In this document: in pieces, positions 49,355 through 58,256 of the stretch
Numbering within the stretch: the first letter of the stretch is position 1
How the letters are laid out: every line of letters begins with the position of its first letter
From: Novosphingobium olei
Lineage (GTDB): Bacteria > Pseudomonadota > Alphaproteobacteria > Sphingomonadales > Sphingomonadaceae
Assembly (NCBI RefSeq): GCF_012927405.1
Contig: NZ_JABBGM010000001.1
Location: 1 to 64,000, forward strand
Direction: 5' to 3'
DNA: 64,000 bases
Program-made: the position numbers and the translations under genes
Notes under the pieces: model-generated
Databases searched by the model: none
The model's input: the letters and a program-made list of their open reading frames with translations, nothing else
What the model was told of the DNA's origin: nothing

Positions 49355-50563
49355 TTAAAGTCCAACGGCAGCGAGCGCCTGGTCCAGGTCCGCGATGACA
49401 TCTTCGGGATCTTCAAGCCCGACGTTGAGCCGCAGCATGCCTTCGCCCACGCCCATGTCAGCACGGGTTTCGGCCCCCACGCCATGGTGCGTGCTCGAGG
49501 CCGGATGGCACATCAGCGAACGCGAATCCCCGATATTGTTCGAGATATCAACGAGCTGCAACGCATCGAGAAGTGCGTGAGCCTGCTTGCGACCACCGTC
49601 GAGTTCGATGGACAGGATTCCGCCGCCAGCCTTCATCTGCTTCTTGGCCAGTGCAAACTGCGGATGGCTTTCGAGGAAGGGGTAGAGGACGCGCGGCACG
49701 CGAGCCTCGAGGAAAGTCGCCACTTTCAGCGCATTCTCGCTCTGGCGGTGGATGCGCAGATCCAGTGTTTCGAGCCCCTTGAGCACGACCCAAGCGTTGA
49801 ACGGCGCGCAGTTTGGGCCCGTGTTGCGCTGGAACGGCAGCAGCACGTTGTCGATGAAGTCCTGCGAACCGCAGACCGCCCCGGCGAGAACGCGGCCCTG
49901 GCCGTCCATCATCTTGGTCGCCGAGTAGGCTACGACGTCTGCGCCGAAGTCGAGCGGGCGTTGCAGCGCGCTGGTGGCAAAGGCGTTGTCGACCACGGTG
50001 ATGATACCGTGCTTGCGGGCGAGCGCGCAGACGAATTCGAGGTCGACCACATCCATCGTGGGGTTGGCCGGGCTTTCAAAGAAGAACACCTTGGTGTTCG
50101 GCTTGATCGCAGCTTCCCAGGCAGCGTTGTCGCTCGCATGGATGGTTGTTCCCGAAATGCCGAAGCGGGGCAGCAGGTTGTCGACGAGCCACCGGCACGA
50201 ACCGAAAGCAGCCTTGGCGGCCACAACATGGTCACCGGCGGAAAGCTGGCAGAGGAGCGCGGTGGTCATCGCGGCCATGCCGCTCGCCTGCGCACGGCAT
50301 GCTTCCGCCCCTTCGAGGATGGCGATCCGCTCTTCGAGCATTTGCACGGTCGGATTTTGCAGGCGGGAGTAGGTCATCCCGTCCTCTTCACCTGCAAACC
50401 GCGCGGCGACGGTGGCGGCATCGTCATATGTGTAGCCAGACGTCAGGAACAGCGCCTCGCTCGTTTCGCCCATCTCCGAACGCCACGTTCCTGCGCGGAT
50501 CGCCTGGGTTGCGGGACGCCAGCTGGCGGTGATCGATCTGTCCTGACCTGTGGTGCGCTTCAT
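49355..50563 (-). CDS. metZ: O-succinylhomoserine sulfhydrylase
   Basis: A 402-residue PLP enzyme of the Cys/Met metabolism family that makes homocysteine from O-succinylhomoserine and sulfide. TSGYTYDDAATVAARFAGEEDGMTYSRLQNPTV is the family start, and the PLP lysine lies in VVAYSATKMMDGQGRVLAG. The pattern near VTVVDNAFATSALQRPLDFGAD and NTGPNCAPFNAWVVLKGLETL favours MetZ over MetB/MetC. The ATG at 50563 is the first with the typical start. It is divergent from the PMT gene. Confidence 0.93.
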   Translation of the reverse strand: MKRTTGQDRSITASWRPATQAIRAGTWRSEMGETSEALFLTSGYTYDDAATVAARFAGEEDGMTYSRLQNPTVQMLEERIAILEGAEACRAQASGMAAMTTALLCQLSAGDHVVAAKAAFGSCRWLVDNLLPRFGISGTTIHASDNAAWEAAIKPNTKVFFFESPANPTMDVVDLEFVCALARKHGIITVVDNAFATSALQRPLDFGADVVAYSATKMMDGQGRVLAGAVCGSQDFIDNVLLPFQRNTGPNCAPFNAWVVLKGLETLDLRIHRQSENALKVATFLEARVPRVLYPFLESHPQFALAKKQMKAGGGILSIELDGGRKQAHALLDALQLVDISNNIGDSRSLMCHPASSTHHGVGAETRADMGVGEGMLRLNVGLEDPEDVIADLDQALAAVGL

Positions 50564-50670
50564 GATCTGTGCCTTAGTTTCGCGCGACCCCGCGTGCAAG
50601 CGCGCGAGAACCTGACGCCAAGCGGGCGGGATTGCGCCCTGGTACGGTCATCGCCTATCTGCCCAACGAC

Positions 50671-51966
50671 ATGACGGTTTCCCCCAAATCGGCGCAGCAG
50701 CGCGATCCCCTGCCGTGGCTTCTGGCGATCACCGTGGCCTTTTTCGCGCTGGCGCTGCATCGCATCGCGATTCCGTCCAAGACGATGTTCGATGAAATTC
50801 ACTACCTTCCGGCGGCTCGACGCCTGATCGACCTGACGCGCAGGTACAATCCGGAACATCCGCTGCTGGCCAAGGAAATGATTTCCCTTGGTATCCGTGC
50901 ATTTGGCGACAACGCCTTTGGCTGGCGCTTCCCGAACGCGGTGCTGGGCACGATCGGCCTGTTTGCGGCGACGCGCGCGATGTGGTGGGCGAGCCGGTCG
51001 CGCAGTGCGACAATTCTGTTCGCGGTCCTTCTGGCAACAAACTTCATCTGGTTCATCCTCAGCCGTATCGCGATGCTGGACATGACGATGCTGGCGATGA
51101 TGGCGCTGGCATTCTGGCAGTGGGCGCTCGCGTTTCGAAATGACCAGCGCACGAATGGACGGCTTCATCTGATCCTGTGCGGCGTTTTCCTTGGCCTTTC
51201 TCTCGGGGCCAAGTGGAACGGCGCGCCCTTGCTTGTTGCGCCGGGCTTGCTGTTCGCCTGGGAGCGCTGGCAGGCGCTGAAGGGATCTGAGCGCCGGTAT
51301 TTTCTGACGGCCCCAAAGGCGGGACCGGTGTTCGGCGTTTCGTTGCTTGAGGCGGGGCTTTGGCTCGGCCTGCTTCCTGCTGTCGTGTACCTGGCGACCT
51401 TCGCGCCCGCGTTCTTCTACAAGGTGCAGCCCCTGACGCTGCGGGGTCTGATCCCGTGGCAGGGTTATATGCTGCAGCTTCAGGACAGCGTGGTGAAGCC
51501 GCACACCTACATGAGCCGGTGGTGGCAATGGGTGTTCAATATTCGGCCGATCTGGTTTCTTTACGAAAACGTCGACGGCGCGCAGCGTGGCGTGCTGATG
51601 CTGGGTAATCCGTTCACGATGCTCGCCGGATTGCCAGCGCTGGCATTCTGCGCCTGGGATGGAATGCGCGGCGATCGCCTGCGGCGCGGCATCGTCCTGC
51701 TATACATACTTGCGTTGGTGTTCTGGGCGCTGAACGGCAAGCCCGTACAATTCTATTATCACTATGCCTTGGCCAGCGTGTTCCTGGTCGCTGCGCTGTC
51801 CATTGTGCTGGCAGAGTGGTGGGAAGCGGGCCGACGGTGGCCGGCCTACCTCGGGGCCGGCCTCGCGTTCGCACTTTTTATAGGCTTCTACCCGATCCTG
51901 TCCGCCGGAGCCCTTCCGCGCGCCAACTCATATGTCGACTACGCCTGGTTGAAGAGCTGGCGATAG
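50671..51966 (+). CDS. PMT-family protein O-mannosyltransferase-like glycosyltransferase (GT39)
   Basis: A 431-residue polytopic membrane protein with about ten helices. FDEIHYLPAARRLI carries the catalytic Asp-Glu of the first loop. HPLLAKEMI, SRIAMLDMTMLAMMALAF, GLSLGAKWNG and the C-terminal PMT_4TMC-type SRWWQWVFNIRPIWFLYENVDG match protein O-mannosyltransferases of actinobacteria and yeast. It would use a polyprenyl-phosphate sugar, which its convergent neighbour is equipped to make and flip. The acceptor protein is unknown. The ATG at 50671 is not preceded by a clear Shine-Dalgarno. Confidence 0.85.
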   Translation: MTVSPKSAQQRDPLPWLLAITVAFFALALHRIAIPSKTMFDEIHYLPAARRLIDLTRRYNPEHPLLAKEMISLGIRAFGDNAFGWRFPNAVLGTIGLFAATRAMWWASRSRSATILFAVLLATNFIWFILSRIAMLDMTMLAMMALAFWQWALAFRNDQRTNGRLHLILCGVFLGLSLGAKWNGAPLLVAPGLLFAWERWQALKGSERRYFLTAPKAGPVFGVSLLEAGLWLGLLPAVVYLATFAPAFFYKVQPLTLRGLIPWQGYMLQLQDSVVKPHTYMSRWWQWVFNIRPIWFLYENVDGAQRGVLMLGNPFTMLAGLPALAFCAWDGMRGDRLRRGIVLLYILALVFWALNGKPVQFYYHYALASVFLVAALSIVLAEWWEAGRRWPAYLGAGLAFALFIGFYPILSAGALPRANSYVDYAWLKSWR

Positions 51967-51987
51967 GTCATCGGGAGGGGAAGATCA

Positions 51988-53115
51988 TCAACCGTACTTG
52001 CCCCAGACGAACTTGCTGGAAAGTGCGAAGTTCCAGACCGACCCGAGCACGATTCCGATGATCACGGCAACGAAATCGTGGAAACCCATTGCCTTCAGTG
52101 CTGCGGCGGATCCGACATTCGTCAGAAGCCCGAGCGAGCACGTCATGGCGAACTTGGCCCAGCCGCGCATGAGTGGAGCAAAGCCGCGCAAGCGCTTGTC
52201 CGAATAGGTCAGCTCGTTGTTGAGCACGAAATTGAAGGTCATCGCCACGATGGCGGCAAGGGTATTAGCGATGTTGAACGTGGTCTCGCCGGACCAGTGG
52301 CCATAAACGAACCTCTCGCCCAGCAGAACGCGCAGGAGCAGGTAGAGCATGCCCATCTGGACGGCGACGCCCAGTGCGCCGACCGTTCCGAAGAGGGCAA
52401 ACCTGGTGGGAATGATCCGGCCAAGCCACTTGTCGTAAAGGCCGATCAGGAATTCGAAGACGACGGTGCGATCGAGCTTAGACTCGCCTTCCATTCGTGC
52501 AGCGAATTTGAGCGGGAATTCCTTCACGCGCAGCGGCGCATCGACGGTGGCGAGAATATCGAGAAGGATCTTGAAGCCCACACCCGAAAGGCGGTGTGCG
52601 TCCGCGCGCAACGTCTCGGCGCGCAGCATGAAGAAGCCGCTCATCGGGTCAGACAGCTGGACACCGGTGACCCGTCGTGCAAGCCGATTGGCCATGCCCG
52701 ACGCCTTGACCCGATCGGGGCGGCCCCAAGCTTCGGTGCTGGCGCCCTCTGCAAAGCGGCTCGCATAGGCGACGTCCCAATCACCGCCGGTGACGGCGGC
52801 AAGCATCTCGGGCAGCAGCTTGGGATCGTGCTGTCCGTCGGCGTCCATCACCGCCACCACGGGCGCCGCCGTCGCGCACATGCCCTCGATGGCGGCAGAC
52901 GCGAGGCCACGGCGACCAATGCGCTCGATAACGCGGATGCGGGGATCAGTCAGCGACAAGCGCCGTGCCTCGTCCGCGGTGCCATCGGGGCTGTGATCGT
53001 CGACGAAGATCGCTTCCCAGACAATGCCGGCGAGCGCGGAATCGAGGCGTTCGACCATGAGCGCGATGTTCTTGCGCTCGTTGTAGGTCGGCAAAATGAC
53101 GGCGAGTTGCAGCAT
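51988..53115 (-). CDS. GT2 polyprenyl-phosphate glycosyltransferase fused to GtrA
   Basis: A 375-residue two-domain protein. Residues 1-220 are a DPM1-like GT2 (VILPTYNERKNIALMV, EAIFVDDHSPDGTADEARRL, AVMDADGQHDPKLLPEM, QLSDPMSGFFMLR). Residues about 235-375 are a GtrA domain with four helices (FALFGTVGALGVAVQMGMLYLLLRVL; NIANTLAAIVAMTFNFVLNNELTY; AKFAMTCSLGLLTNVGSAAALK; FVAVIIGIVLGSVWNFALSSKFVW). Such fusions make a lipid-linked sugar and probably aid its flipping. It is convergent with the PMT gene, 21 bp away, and follows leuB with an 11-bp gap on the same strand. Confidence 0.9.
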   Translation of the reverse strand: MLQLAVILPTYNERKNIALMVERLDSALAGIVWEAIFVDDHSPDGTADEARRLSLTDPRIRVIERIGRRGLASAAIEGMCATAAPVVAVMDADGQHDPKLLPEMLAAVTGGDWDVAYASRFAEGASTEAWGRPDRVKASGMANRLARRVTGVQLSDPMSGFFMLRAETLRADAHRLSGVGFKILLDILATVDAPLRVKEFPLKFAARMEGESKLDRTVVFEFLIGLYDKWLGRIIPTRFALFGTVGALGVAVQMGMLYLLLRVLLGERFVYGHWSGETTFNIANTLAAIVAMTFNFVLNNELTYSDKRLRGFAPLMRGWAKFAMTCSLGLLTNVGSAAALKAMGFHDFVAVIIGIVLGSVWNFALSSKFVWGKYG

Positions 53116-53126
53116 GACGCGCGCGC

Positions 53127-54182
53127 TTACAGGCGTTCGAGCACCGCGTCACCAATTTCCGTCGTTCCGGCCGAACCGCCGAGGTCCCGTCCCAGGACGC
53201 CGTCTTCGAGCGCCTTGCCGACAGCAGTCTCGATTCGGTCTGCCTCCGCTGACTTGCCGAGCGAATGGCGCAGCAACATAGCCGCAGAGAGTATGGTAGC
53301 CATCGGGTTGGCGAAGCCCTTGCCGGCGATGTCCGGGGCAGATCCGTGGATCGGCTCGTACAAGCCGAAAGTTCCGTGAGCCGTCTGCCGTTCGCCGAGG
53401 GATGCCGAGGCGAGCATGCCGATCGAACCGACGCACATGCTTGCTTGGTCCGAAAGAATATCGCCGAAGAGGTTGCCGGTCACAACCACGTCAAACTGTC
53501 CGGGATTGCGCACCAGCTGCATCGCGGCGTTGTCGACATACATGTGCGTCAGCGTCACATCCGGATAGTCCGCGGCCGTTTCGATCACGACATCGCGCCA
53601 AAGCTGGCTCGTCTCGAGGACATTGGCCTTGTCGACCGAGCAGAGACGCTTGCCTCGACCCTGTGCGGCGCGGAAGGCGACGTGGGCGATCCGGCGCACT
53701 TCGCTTTCGCTGTAGGACATGATGTCATAGCCTTCGCGCGAACCGTCCGGCGCGGTGCGAAAGCCCTTCTCGCCAAAATAGACGTCGCCGTTGAGTTCGC
53801 GCACGATCAGCAGGTCGATTGCCGAGGCCACTTCGGGCCGAAGCGCGGAGTGGTCTTCCAGTCCCTTGAACACCTTTGCCGGTCGCAGATTGGCGAAAAG
53901 GGTCAGCTCCTTGCGCAGGCCCAGGATGGCCTGCTCCGGCCGCAAGTGACGTTCAAGCGCGTCACAGTCTGGATCCCCTACGGCGCCGAACAGGATGCCA
54001 TCCGAATCCCGTGCAATGTCGAGCGTGGCCGAAGGAAGCGGGTGACCATGCGCCTTGTAGGCAGCGCCCCCGACAGGAGCTTCCTGAAGCGAAATGCCAA
54101 GGTCCAACGCTTCGATCACCCGAACCGCTTCCCGCGTGACTTCGGGACCGATGCCGTCGCCTGGCAGAACCGCAACCTTCAT
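53127..54182 (-). CDS. leuB: 3-isopropylmalate dehydrogenase
   Basis: A 351-residue Leu[23 protein letters not shown] at the start, [20 protein letters not shown] (substrate Arg residues), [53 protein letters not shown] and [35 protein letters not shown] are diagnostic. It oxidatively decarboxylates 3-isopropylmalate in leucine synthesis. leuA/C/D are not in the window. recO is 14 bp upstream on the same strand. Confidence 0.97.
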   Translation of the reverse strand: MKVAVLPGDGIGPEVTREAVRVIEALDLGISLQEAPVGGAAYKAHGHPLPSATLDIARDSDGILFGAVGDPDCDALERHLRPEQAILGLRKELTLFANLRPAKVFKGLEDHSALRPEVASAIDLLIVRELNGDVYFGEKGFRTAPDGSREGYDIMSYSESEVRRIAHVAFRAAQGRGKRLCSVDKANVLETSQLWRDVVIETAADYPDVTLTHMYVDNAAMQLVRNPGQFDVVVTGNLFGDILSDQASMCVGSIGMLASASLGERQTAHGTFGLYEPIHGSAPDIAGKGFANPMATILSAAMLLRHSLGKSAEADRIETAVGKALEDGVLGRDLGGSAGTTEIGDAVLERL

Positions 54183-54196
54183 GGAAAAACCCCTCG

Positions 54197-54802
54197 CTAG
54201 CGCTCGATGCGCCTCAGGCGATCGAGCAGAATCGTGCGCAGCCCCATAACATCGCCGGTTCGATCGGCAAGAAGCCGGTTCCCGATCGCCCTGCCTTGTC
54301 GATCAAGCCGCTCGATTAGTTGAGACCACGATTCTTCTGTCGGCGGCATGCCGGCAAGGCCGTACCCGACCTCGCGCAGGAGCAGGGCTTCATACCCAAC
54401 GAGAGCGCGGGCCCAGCCCCGTGCCGAGGGAGCATGGCAAATCGCATCGAGCAACGCGGCAAGCGCTTCATACAACGCAGCATAAGGGTGCCCCTCGGGC
54501 AGGGCGGCAGCGGTTAGGGCGGTGGCCCAGCTGATCCCGCCGCTTGCCAGCGGTTCGCCTAGCCAGGGGCCGCGGCTCGTGACAAGCTCGAGCCGCGCTG
54601 TTGGAAGTTGGCTGGCCGCTCTGGTTCGTATCTCGACATCGACGATATTTCCGGGGATCAGAACCGGGCGCAGGTCTCGTCCCTTCGCGCCGGGTATATA
54701 TGCCGCCTGCAAGCCTTGCTCGGAGGTAAGAAGTCGTACAATTGCCCCATGCTCGCCATGCGCGCGCACCGAACACAAGATCGCAAGGGCGCGAAGGTTC
54801 AT
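54197..54802 (-). CDS. recO: DNA repair protein RecO
   Basis: A 201-residue RecO, shorter than the 240-residue enterobacterial form. The N-terminal OB fold ([52 protein letters not shown]) is clear, followed by a helical domain ([15 protein letters not shown]). It loads RecA on gapped DNA with RecR. Start ATG 54802. It is divergent from apaG. Confidence 0.9.
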   Translation of the reverse strand: MNLRALAILCSVRAHGEHGAIVRLLTSEQGLQAAYIPGAKGRDLRPVLIPGNIVDVEIRTRAASQLPTARLELVTSRGPWLGEPLASGGISWATALTAAALPEGHPYAALYEALAALLDAICHAPSARGWARALVGYEALLLREVGYGLAGMPPTEESWSQLIERLDRQGRAIGNRLLADRTGDVMGLRTILLDRLRRIER

Positions 54803-54891
54803 TGCACCGCTGTGCGTTTGATCGGGAACGGTGGCAAGCCCGACAATTTATGTCTTTGGAACGCGGGGCCTTGTGGAGTAGTTTGGTAGCC

Positions 54892-55290
54892 ATGAAACAG
54901 CTTTTCCAGCATGCCGCGGTGACGGAAGGGGTAATCGTGCGGGTCGCGGTAAACTTCCTTCCCGAGCAGTCGCGCGTCGATGCGGGAAAGTGGTTCTGGG
55001 TCTACCACATCCGTATCGAGAATGATGGCGACCAACCGATCCAGCTGTTGACCCGGCATTGGCGCATCACCGATGGGCGCGGTCTCGTCAACTTCGTCGA
55101 TGGGGACGGCGTGGTGGGTGAGCAGCCCTTGCTTCGCCCGGGACAATCGCACGACTATGTGTCCGGTTGCCCGCTCGGCACGCCGCAGGGCAGCATGCAG
55201 GGCCATTACACGATGCAGCGTGCCGATGGGACATTGCTGGAAGTCGCCATTCCGTTCTTTCCGCTGGCAGCTCCGGCTACGGCCAGTTGA
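54892..55290 (+). CDS. apaG: ApaG protein
   Basis: A 132-residue immunoglobulin-like-fold protein: FWVYHIRIENDGDQPIQLLTRHWRITDGRG, VVGEQPLLRPGQSHDYVSGCPLGTPQGSMQGHYTM is the family motif. Role unsettled; it has been linked to cobalt/magnesium efflux. ATG 54892 matches the usual start of the family; ATG 54850 is also in frame. In enterobacteria apaG belongs to the rsmA operon; here it lies about 32 kb away from it. Confidence 0.93.
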   Translation: MKQLFQHAAVTEGVIVRVAVNFLPEQSRVDAGKWFWVYHIRIENDGDQPIQLLTRHWRITDGRGLVNFVDGDGVVGEQPLLRPGQSHDYVSGCPLGTPQGSMQGHYTMQRADGTLLEVAIPFFPLAAPATAS

Positions 55291-55356
55291 TCGTGCTGCA
55301 ACGGACCTGCGCCTGACGGATTGACAAGCACGGCGCGGCACCGGAAGGGAGGCGCC

Positions 55357-56163
55357 ATGAAGCGGACGCATCTGCCTCTCAATGGCCTTCGCGTGCTCGA
55401 TGCAGCAGCGCGTCATCTGTCGTTCACCCGCGCCGCGGACGAGCTTGCCGTGACGCCCGCAGCCGTAGGACAGCAGATCCGAGCCTTGGAGGACCTTCTT
55501 GGGGTGGTGCTTTTTCGGCGCACATCCAAGGGGCTTGAGCTGACCGACGAAGCCGCAGCCGGCCTCGACGCCATTAGGGAGGGCTTTCTGCGCTTCGAAG
55601 AGGGCGTGCAGGCGATGCAGGCTGGGCAATCCAGCCACGTCTACACGATCGCTTGCCCACGGGATTTCTTTGCAGCGTGGCTTTCGCCGCGCCTCGCTGC
55701 GTTCCGTGTCGAACACCCACAACTGCGTTTCTTCCTCGTCGGCGGGGATGGAGACGTCGATTTCACGGAAGCCAATCTGGATCTGGCGGTGCGCTGGGCA
55801 GAGGGGCCGGGGGAACTCGAGGGTATACCCTTGGGAGTCTCCGACACGGTTGTCGTCAGCGCGCATGACGCTTCAGCCGACGCGCCGTGGATCGGCTGGC
55901 CGGGTGATCCCGCACCGGACGGCGAAGCGCGTGATGTCCAGTTCTCGGTCGGTGACGCCGGCACCGCGATAAGCGCGGCCGCTGCGGGCCTTGGGCGCGC
56001 TCGTGTTCCTTTGCTACTTGCCCAGGGAGCAATCGACTCGGGTCGGGTCGTTGCGACAGGCCATTCGGAAGCCAGCCGCAAGGGGTACTGGCTTGTCGCA
56101 CCCCTGCCACAATGGCGGCAAAAGAAGGTCAAAGCCCTTATCGAAGCTTTGTCAGCCGCTTAA
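55357..56163 (+). CDS. LysR-family regulator (GcvA-like)
   Basis: A 268-residue LysR regulator of the GcvA/AmpR-type subgroup: LPLNGLRVLDAAARHLSFTRAADELAVTPAAVGQQIRALEDLLGVVLFRRTSKGLELTDEA is the wHTH. The effector domain is shorter than usual, about 180 residues. The ATG follows AGGGAGG at good spacing. No divergent target gene is visible. Confidence 0.9.
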   Translation: MKRTHLPLNGLRVLDAAARHLSFTRAADELAVTPAAVGQQIRALEDLLGVVLFRRTSKGLELTDEAAAGLDAIREGFLRFEEGVQAMQAGQSSHVYTIACPRDFFAAWLSPRLAAFRVEHPQLRFFLVGGDGDVDFTEANLDLAVRWAEGPGELEGIPLGVSDTVVVSAHDASADAPWIGWPGDPAPDGEARDVQFSVGDAGTAISAAAAGLGRARVPLLLAQGAIDSGRVVATGHSEASRKGYWLVAPLPQWRQKKVKALIEALSAA

Positions 56164-56237
56164 TCCACCCGATCCCTGCGACAAATTGAAGACAATTCTT
56201 GACTTGCCGTTAACCTAGATGGTCCTAATCACGCCAT

Positions 56238-58241
56238 ATGGACGAGGCGTATAGGGAGAAGGTGGCAAGCCGGAGGCAGTCCATGGCTGCGGCTCGGCGC
56301 GTTGATTTGCGCCGTCTTCTGAACCGTCTGCGCATTTCTTTTCGTCAGCACCAGGGAGACGCGTTCACGCGTGCCTACGCGTTGTCGCTGTCTCGCCGGT
56401 TACCACTGCTGTACTTGGTGGTGGTTATCGATCTGGCGCTTCTAGCTTGGCGATTCTACGATCGTGCCCCGCTAGTGCTGACCGCGTTCGGGCCAGCGTT
56501 TGGTGTGTTTGGCGCGTCGCGGGCAATCTATTGGATGCCGAACCGCGTCGGCCGCCGCACAATCGAGCAGCTCCGCCACGACTTGGCCCGCATGGGGCGG
56601 ATCGGCGGCTTCGCTGGTCTTCTGTTTGTAGGATGGGGGCTTTCGCTCTATCCCTACGGAGACAGCAACGCCCGAAGCCTGATCCACTACCTGCTTGCGG
56701 TCACGACCATATCGGGTGTCCTCGGCCTCGCCCATGCGCCGCAGACCGCGCTGCGAATCGCACTTTCGATCGTTGTGCCAAGCAGCCTGTTCTTCCTGCT
56801 CGCCGGGCACCCCAACGCTGTCTATGTTTCGTTGGTGCAGGTCATGGTGACGGTCATCCTGCTTTCCGTGACCTACGGCCATCATCGTGATTTCGTCCGG
56901 CTTGAACTGTCGCGCCAACAACTCATGCGCCGCGAACGTCAGACGGCGGCGCTCGCGAGCGAGGCTCATATGCTGGCGACAATCGATCCGCTGACGGGCG
57001 GCCTCAATCGCCGTGCCATTCTCGATCGACTTGACCGGGAAGCGTCTCATTCACAGCCCGGCGAGGCCAAGCCTTGGCTTGCCCTGATTGATCTCGATGG
57101 CTTCAAGCACGTCAACGATACGTACGGCCACGCTGCTGGCGACGAGGCGTTGAAGACAATTTCGCGGCGTATCGGCGAACTGCCGTTCATCCTCGCTCAT
57201 GGACGTCTAGGCGGTGACGAGTTCGCCGTGATCTTCGATTCCGGACTCGAAGGGCCGGATGTCGCAGAGGCAGCTTGCGACCTCGTAGGCACGATACGGA
57301 CCGAGATTCCGCACAATGGCGCAAGTCTTCGCCTTAGCGCATCGGTTGGCCTTCATCGTCTGTGCCATGAAGGGGTCAGCGGTGCGCTAGAGCGGGCAGA
57401 TGCCGCGCTCTACAAGGCGAAGGATCGTGGAGACGGTTCCGTCATGCTGTTCGGGCCTGAGGATGAAGCGGCCTTGCAGGCAAGGATCGATGCAACGCGC
57501 AGGTTCAACGACTGCGCGCTCGAGGACCGGCTGAAGTTGCTTTACCAGCCGATCTTCGACGTGCCGGATGGACGCATCGTCGCGGTTGAGGCTTTCGCGC
57601 GTTGGTCGCCAGATGGTGTGACATGGCAAAGCCCCGCCACTTTCCTGGCGATTGCCGAAGCGACGCGGCGAACCGGGGAGCTGACCCGGCTTGTGCTGGC
57701 GCGCGCTCTCGAGGAATGCCGCCCGGCGGAGACGGGGGTCGGCATATCGGTCAACCTTTCCCCGCGCGATGTCGTGCGCGAAGGCGTTGCTGCGAACATC
57801 GCCGCGATCGTCAGGAACGCGGGTGCGTCACCGCAAAGTGTAACGCTGGAGGTTACCGAGCGGGCGATTCTGGCGGATCCGCGGCGTGCAGCCTTGCAGT
57901 TGCGTGCGTTTCGCGATTTCGGCTTCCGCATCGCGCTGGATGACTTTGGGGCCGGTTGGTCCAGCCTTTCGCAGCTGCGCGATCTTCCGCTCGACATGGT
58001 GAAGCTCGACCGTGCTCTCACGGCGGCGTTGCCTTCCGATCCTGGCGCGTGTGCCATTGTCGGAATGATCGTGTCATTGTCCTGGCAACTGGGAATAGAC
58101 TGCATTCTCGAGAGCGTAGAGAGCGAAGAGCAAGTCGCTGCCGCTCGCGCGCTCGGCATTCGGCTGATGCAGGGGTATCATTTCGGTCGCCCGGCTACGA
58201 TTTCCGAAGCGTTGGCGGTTACCCGGCGCGAGGTGGCCTGA
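56238..58241 (+). CDS. membrane GGDEF-EAL cyclic-di-GMP protein
   Basis: A 667-residue protein. Five to six hydrophobic helices (about residues 55-215) form a sensor of unrecognised type. A GGDEF domain follows with intact GGDEF at 325-329 (RLGGDEFAVIF) and no RxxD inhibitory site before it. The phosphodiesterase domain has EAF in place of EAL at 451-453 but retains NLSPRDV, EVTERAIL, ALDDFGAGWSS, MVKLDR, ESVESEEQ and QGYHFGRP. The catalytic Glu is kept, so hydrolysis is possible. It stands alone between a LysR gene and a transporter. Confidence 0.9.
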   Translation: MDEAYREKVASRRQSMAAARRVDLRRLLNRLRISFRQHQGDAFTRAYALSLSRRLPLLYLVVVIDLALLAWRFYDRAPLVLTAFGPAFGVFGASRAIYWMPNRVGRRTIEQLRHDLARMGRIGGFAGLLFVGWGLSLYPYGDSNARSLIHYLLAVTTISGVLGLAHAPQTALRIALSIVVPSSLFFLLAGHPNAVYVSLVQVMVTVILLSVTYGHHRDFVRLELSRQQLMRRERQTAALASEAHMLATIDPLTGGLNRRAILDRLDREASHSQPGEAKPWLALIDLDGFKHVNDTYGHAAGDEALKTISRRIGELPFILAHGRLGGDEFAVIFDSGLEGPDVAEAACDLVGTIRTEIPHNGASLRLSASVGLHRLCHEGVSGALERADAALYKAKDRGDGSVMLFGPEDEAALQARIDATRRFNDCALEDRLKLLYQPIFDVPDGRIVAVEAFARWSPDGVTWQSPATFLAIAEATRRTGELTRLVLARALEECRPAETGVGISVNLSPRDVVREGVAANIAAIVRNAGASPQSVTLEVTERAILADPRRAALQLRAFRDFGFRIALDDFGAGWSSLSQLRDLPLDMVKLDRALTAALPSDPGACAIVGMIVSLSWQLGIDCILESVESEEQVAAARALGIRLMQGYHFGRPATISEALAVTRREVA

Positions 58242-58256
58242 ACGGACCCGGCTTGG

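Noticed and set aside
50571..50630. Possible SAM-II type riboswitch upstream of metZ
   Set aside because: A CGCGCG/CGCGCG hairpin has CTTGCA in its loop (minus strand), and metZ genes in alphaproteobacteria often carry such switches. The other conserved parts (the GATTTG loop and the GCTAAA region) are not there, so the call cannot be supported. A covariance-model search would decide it.
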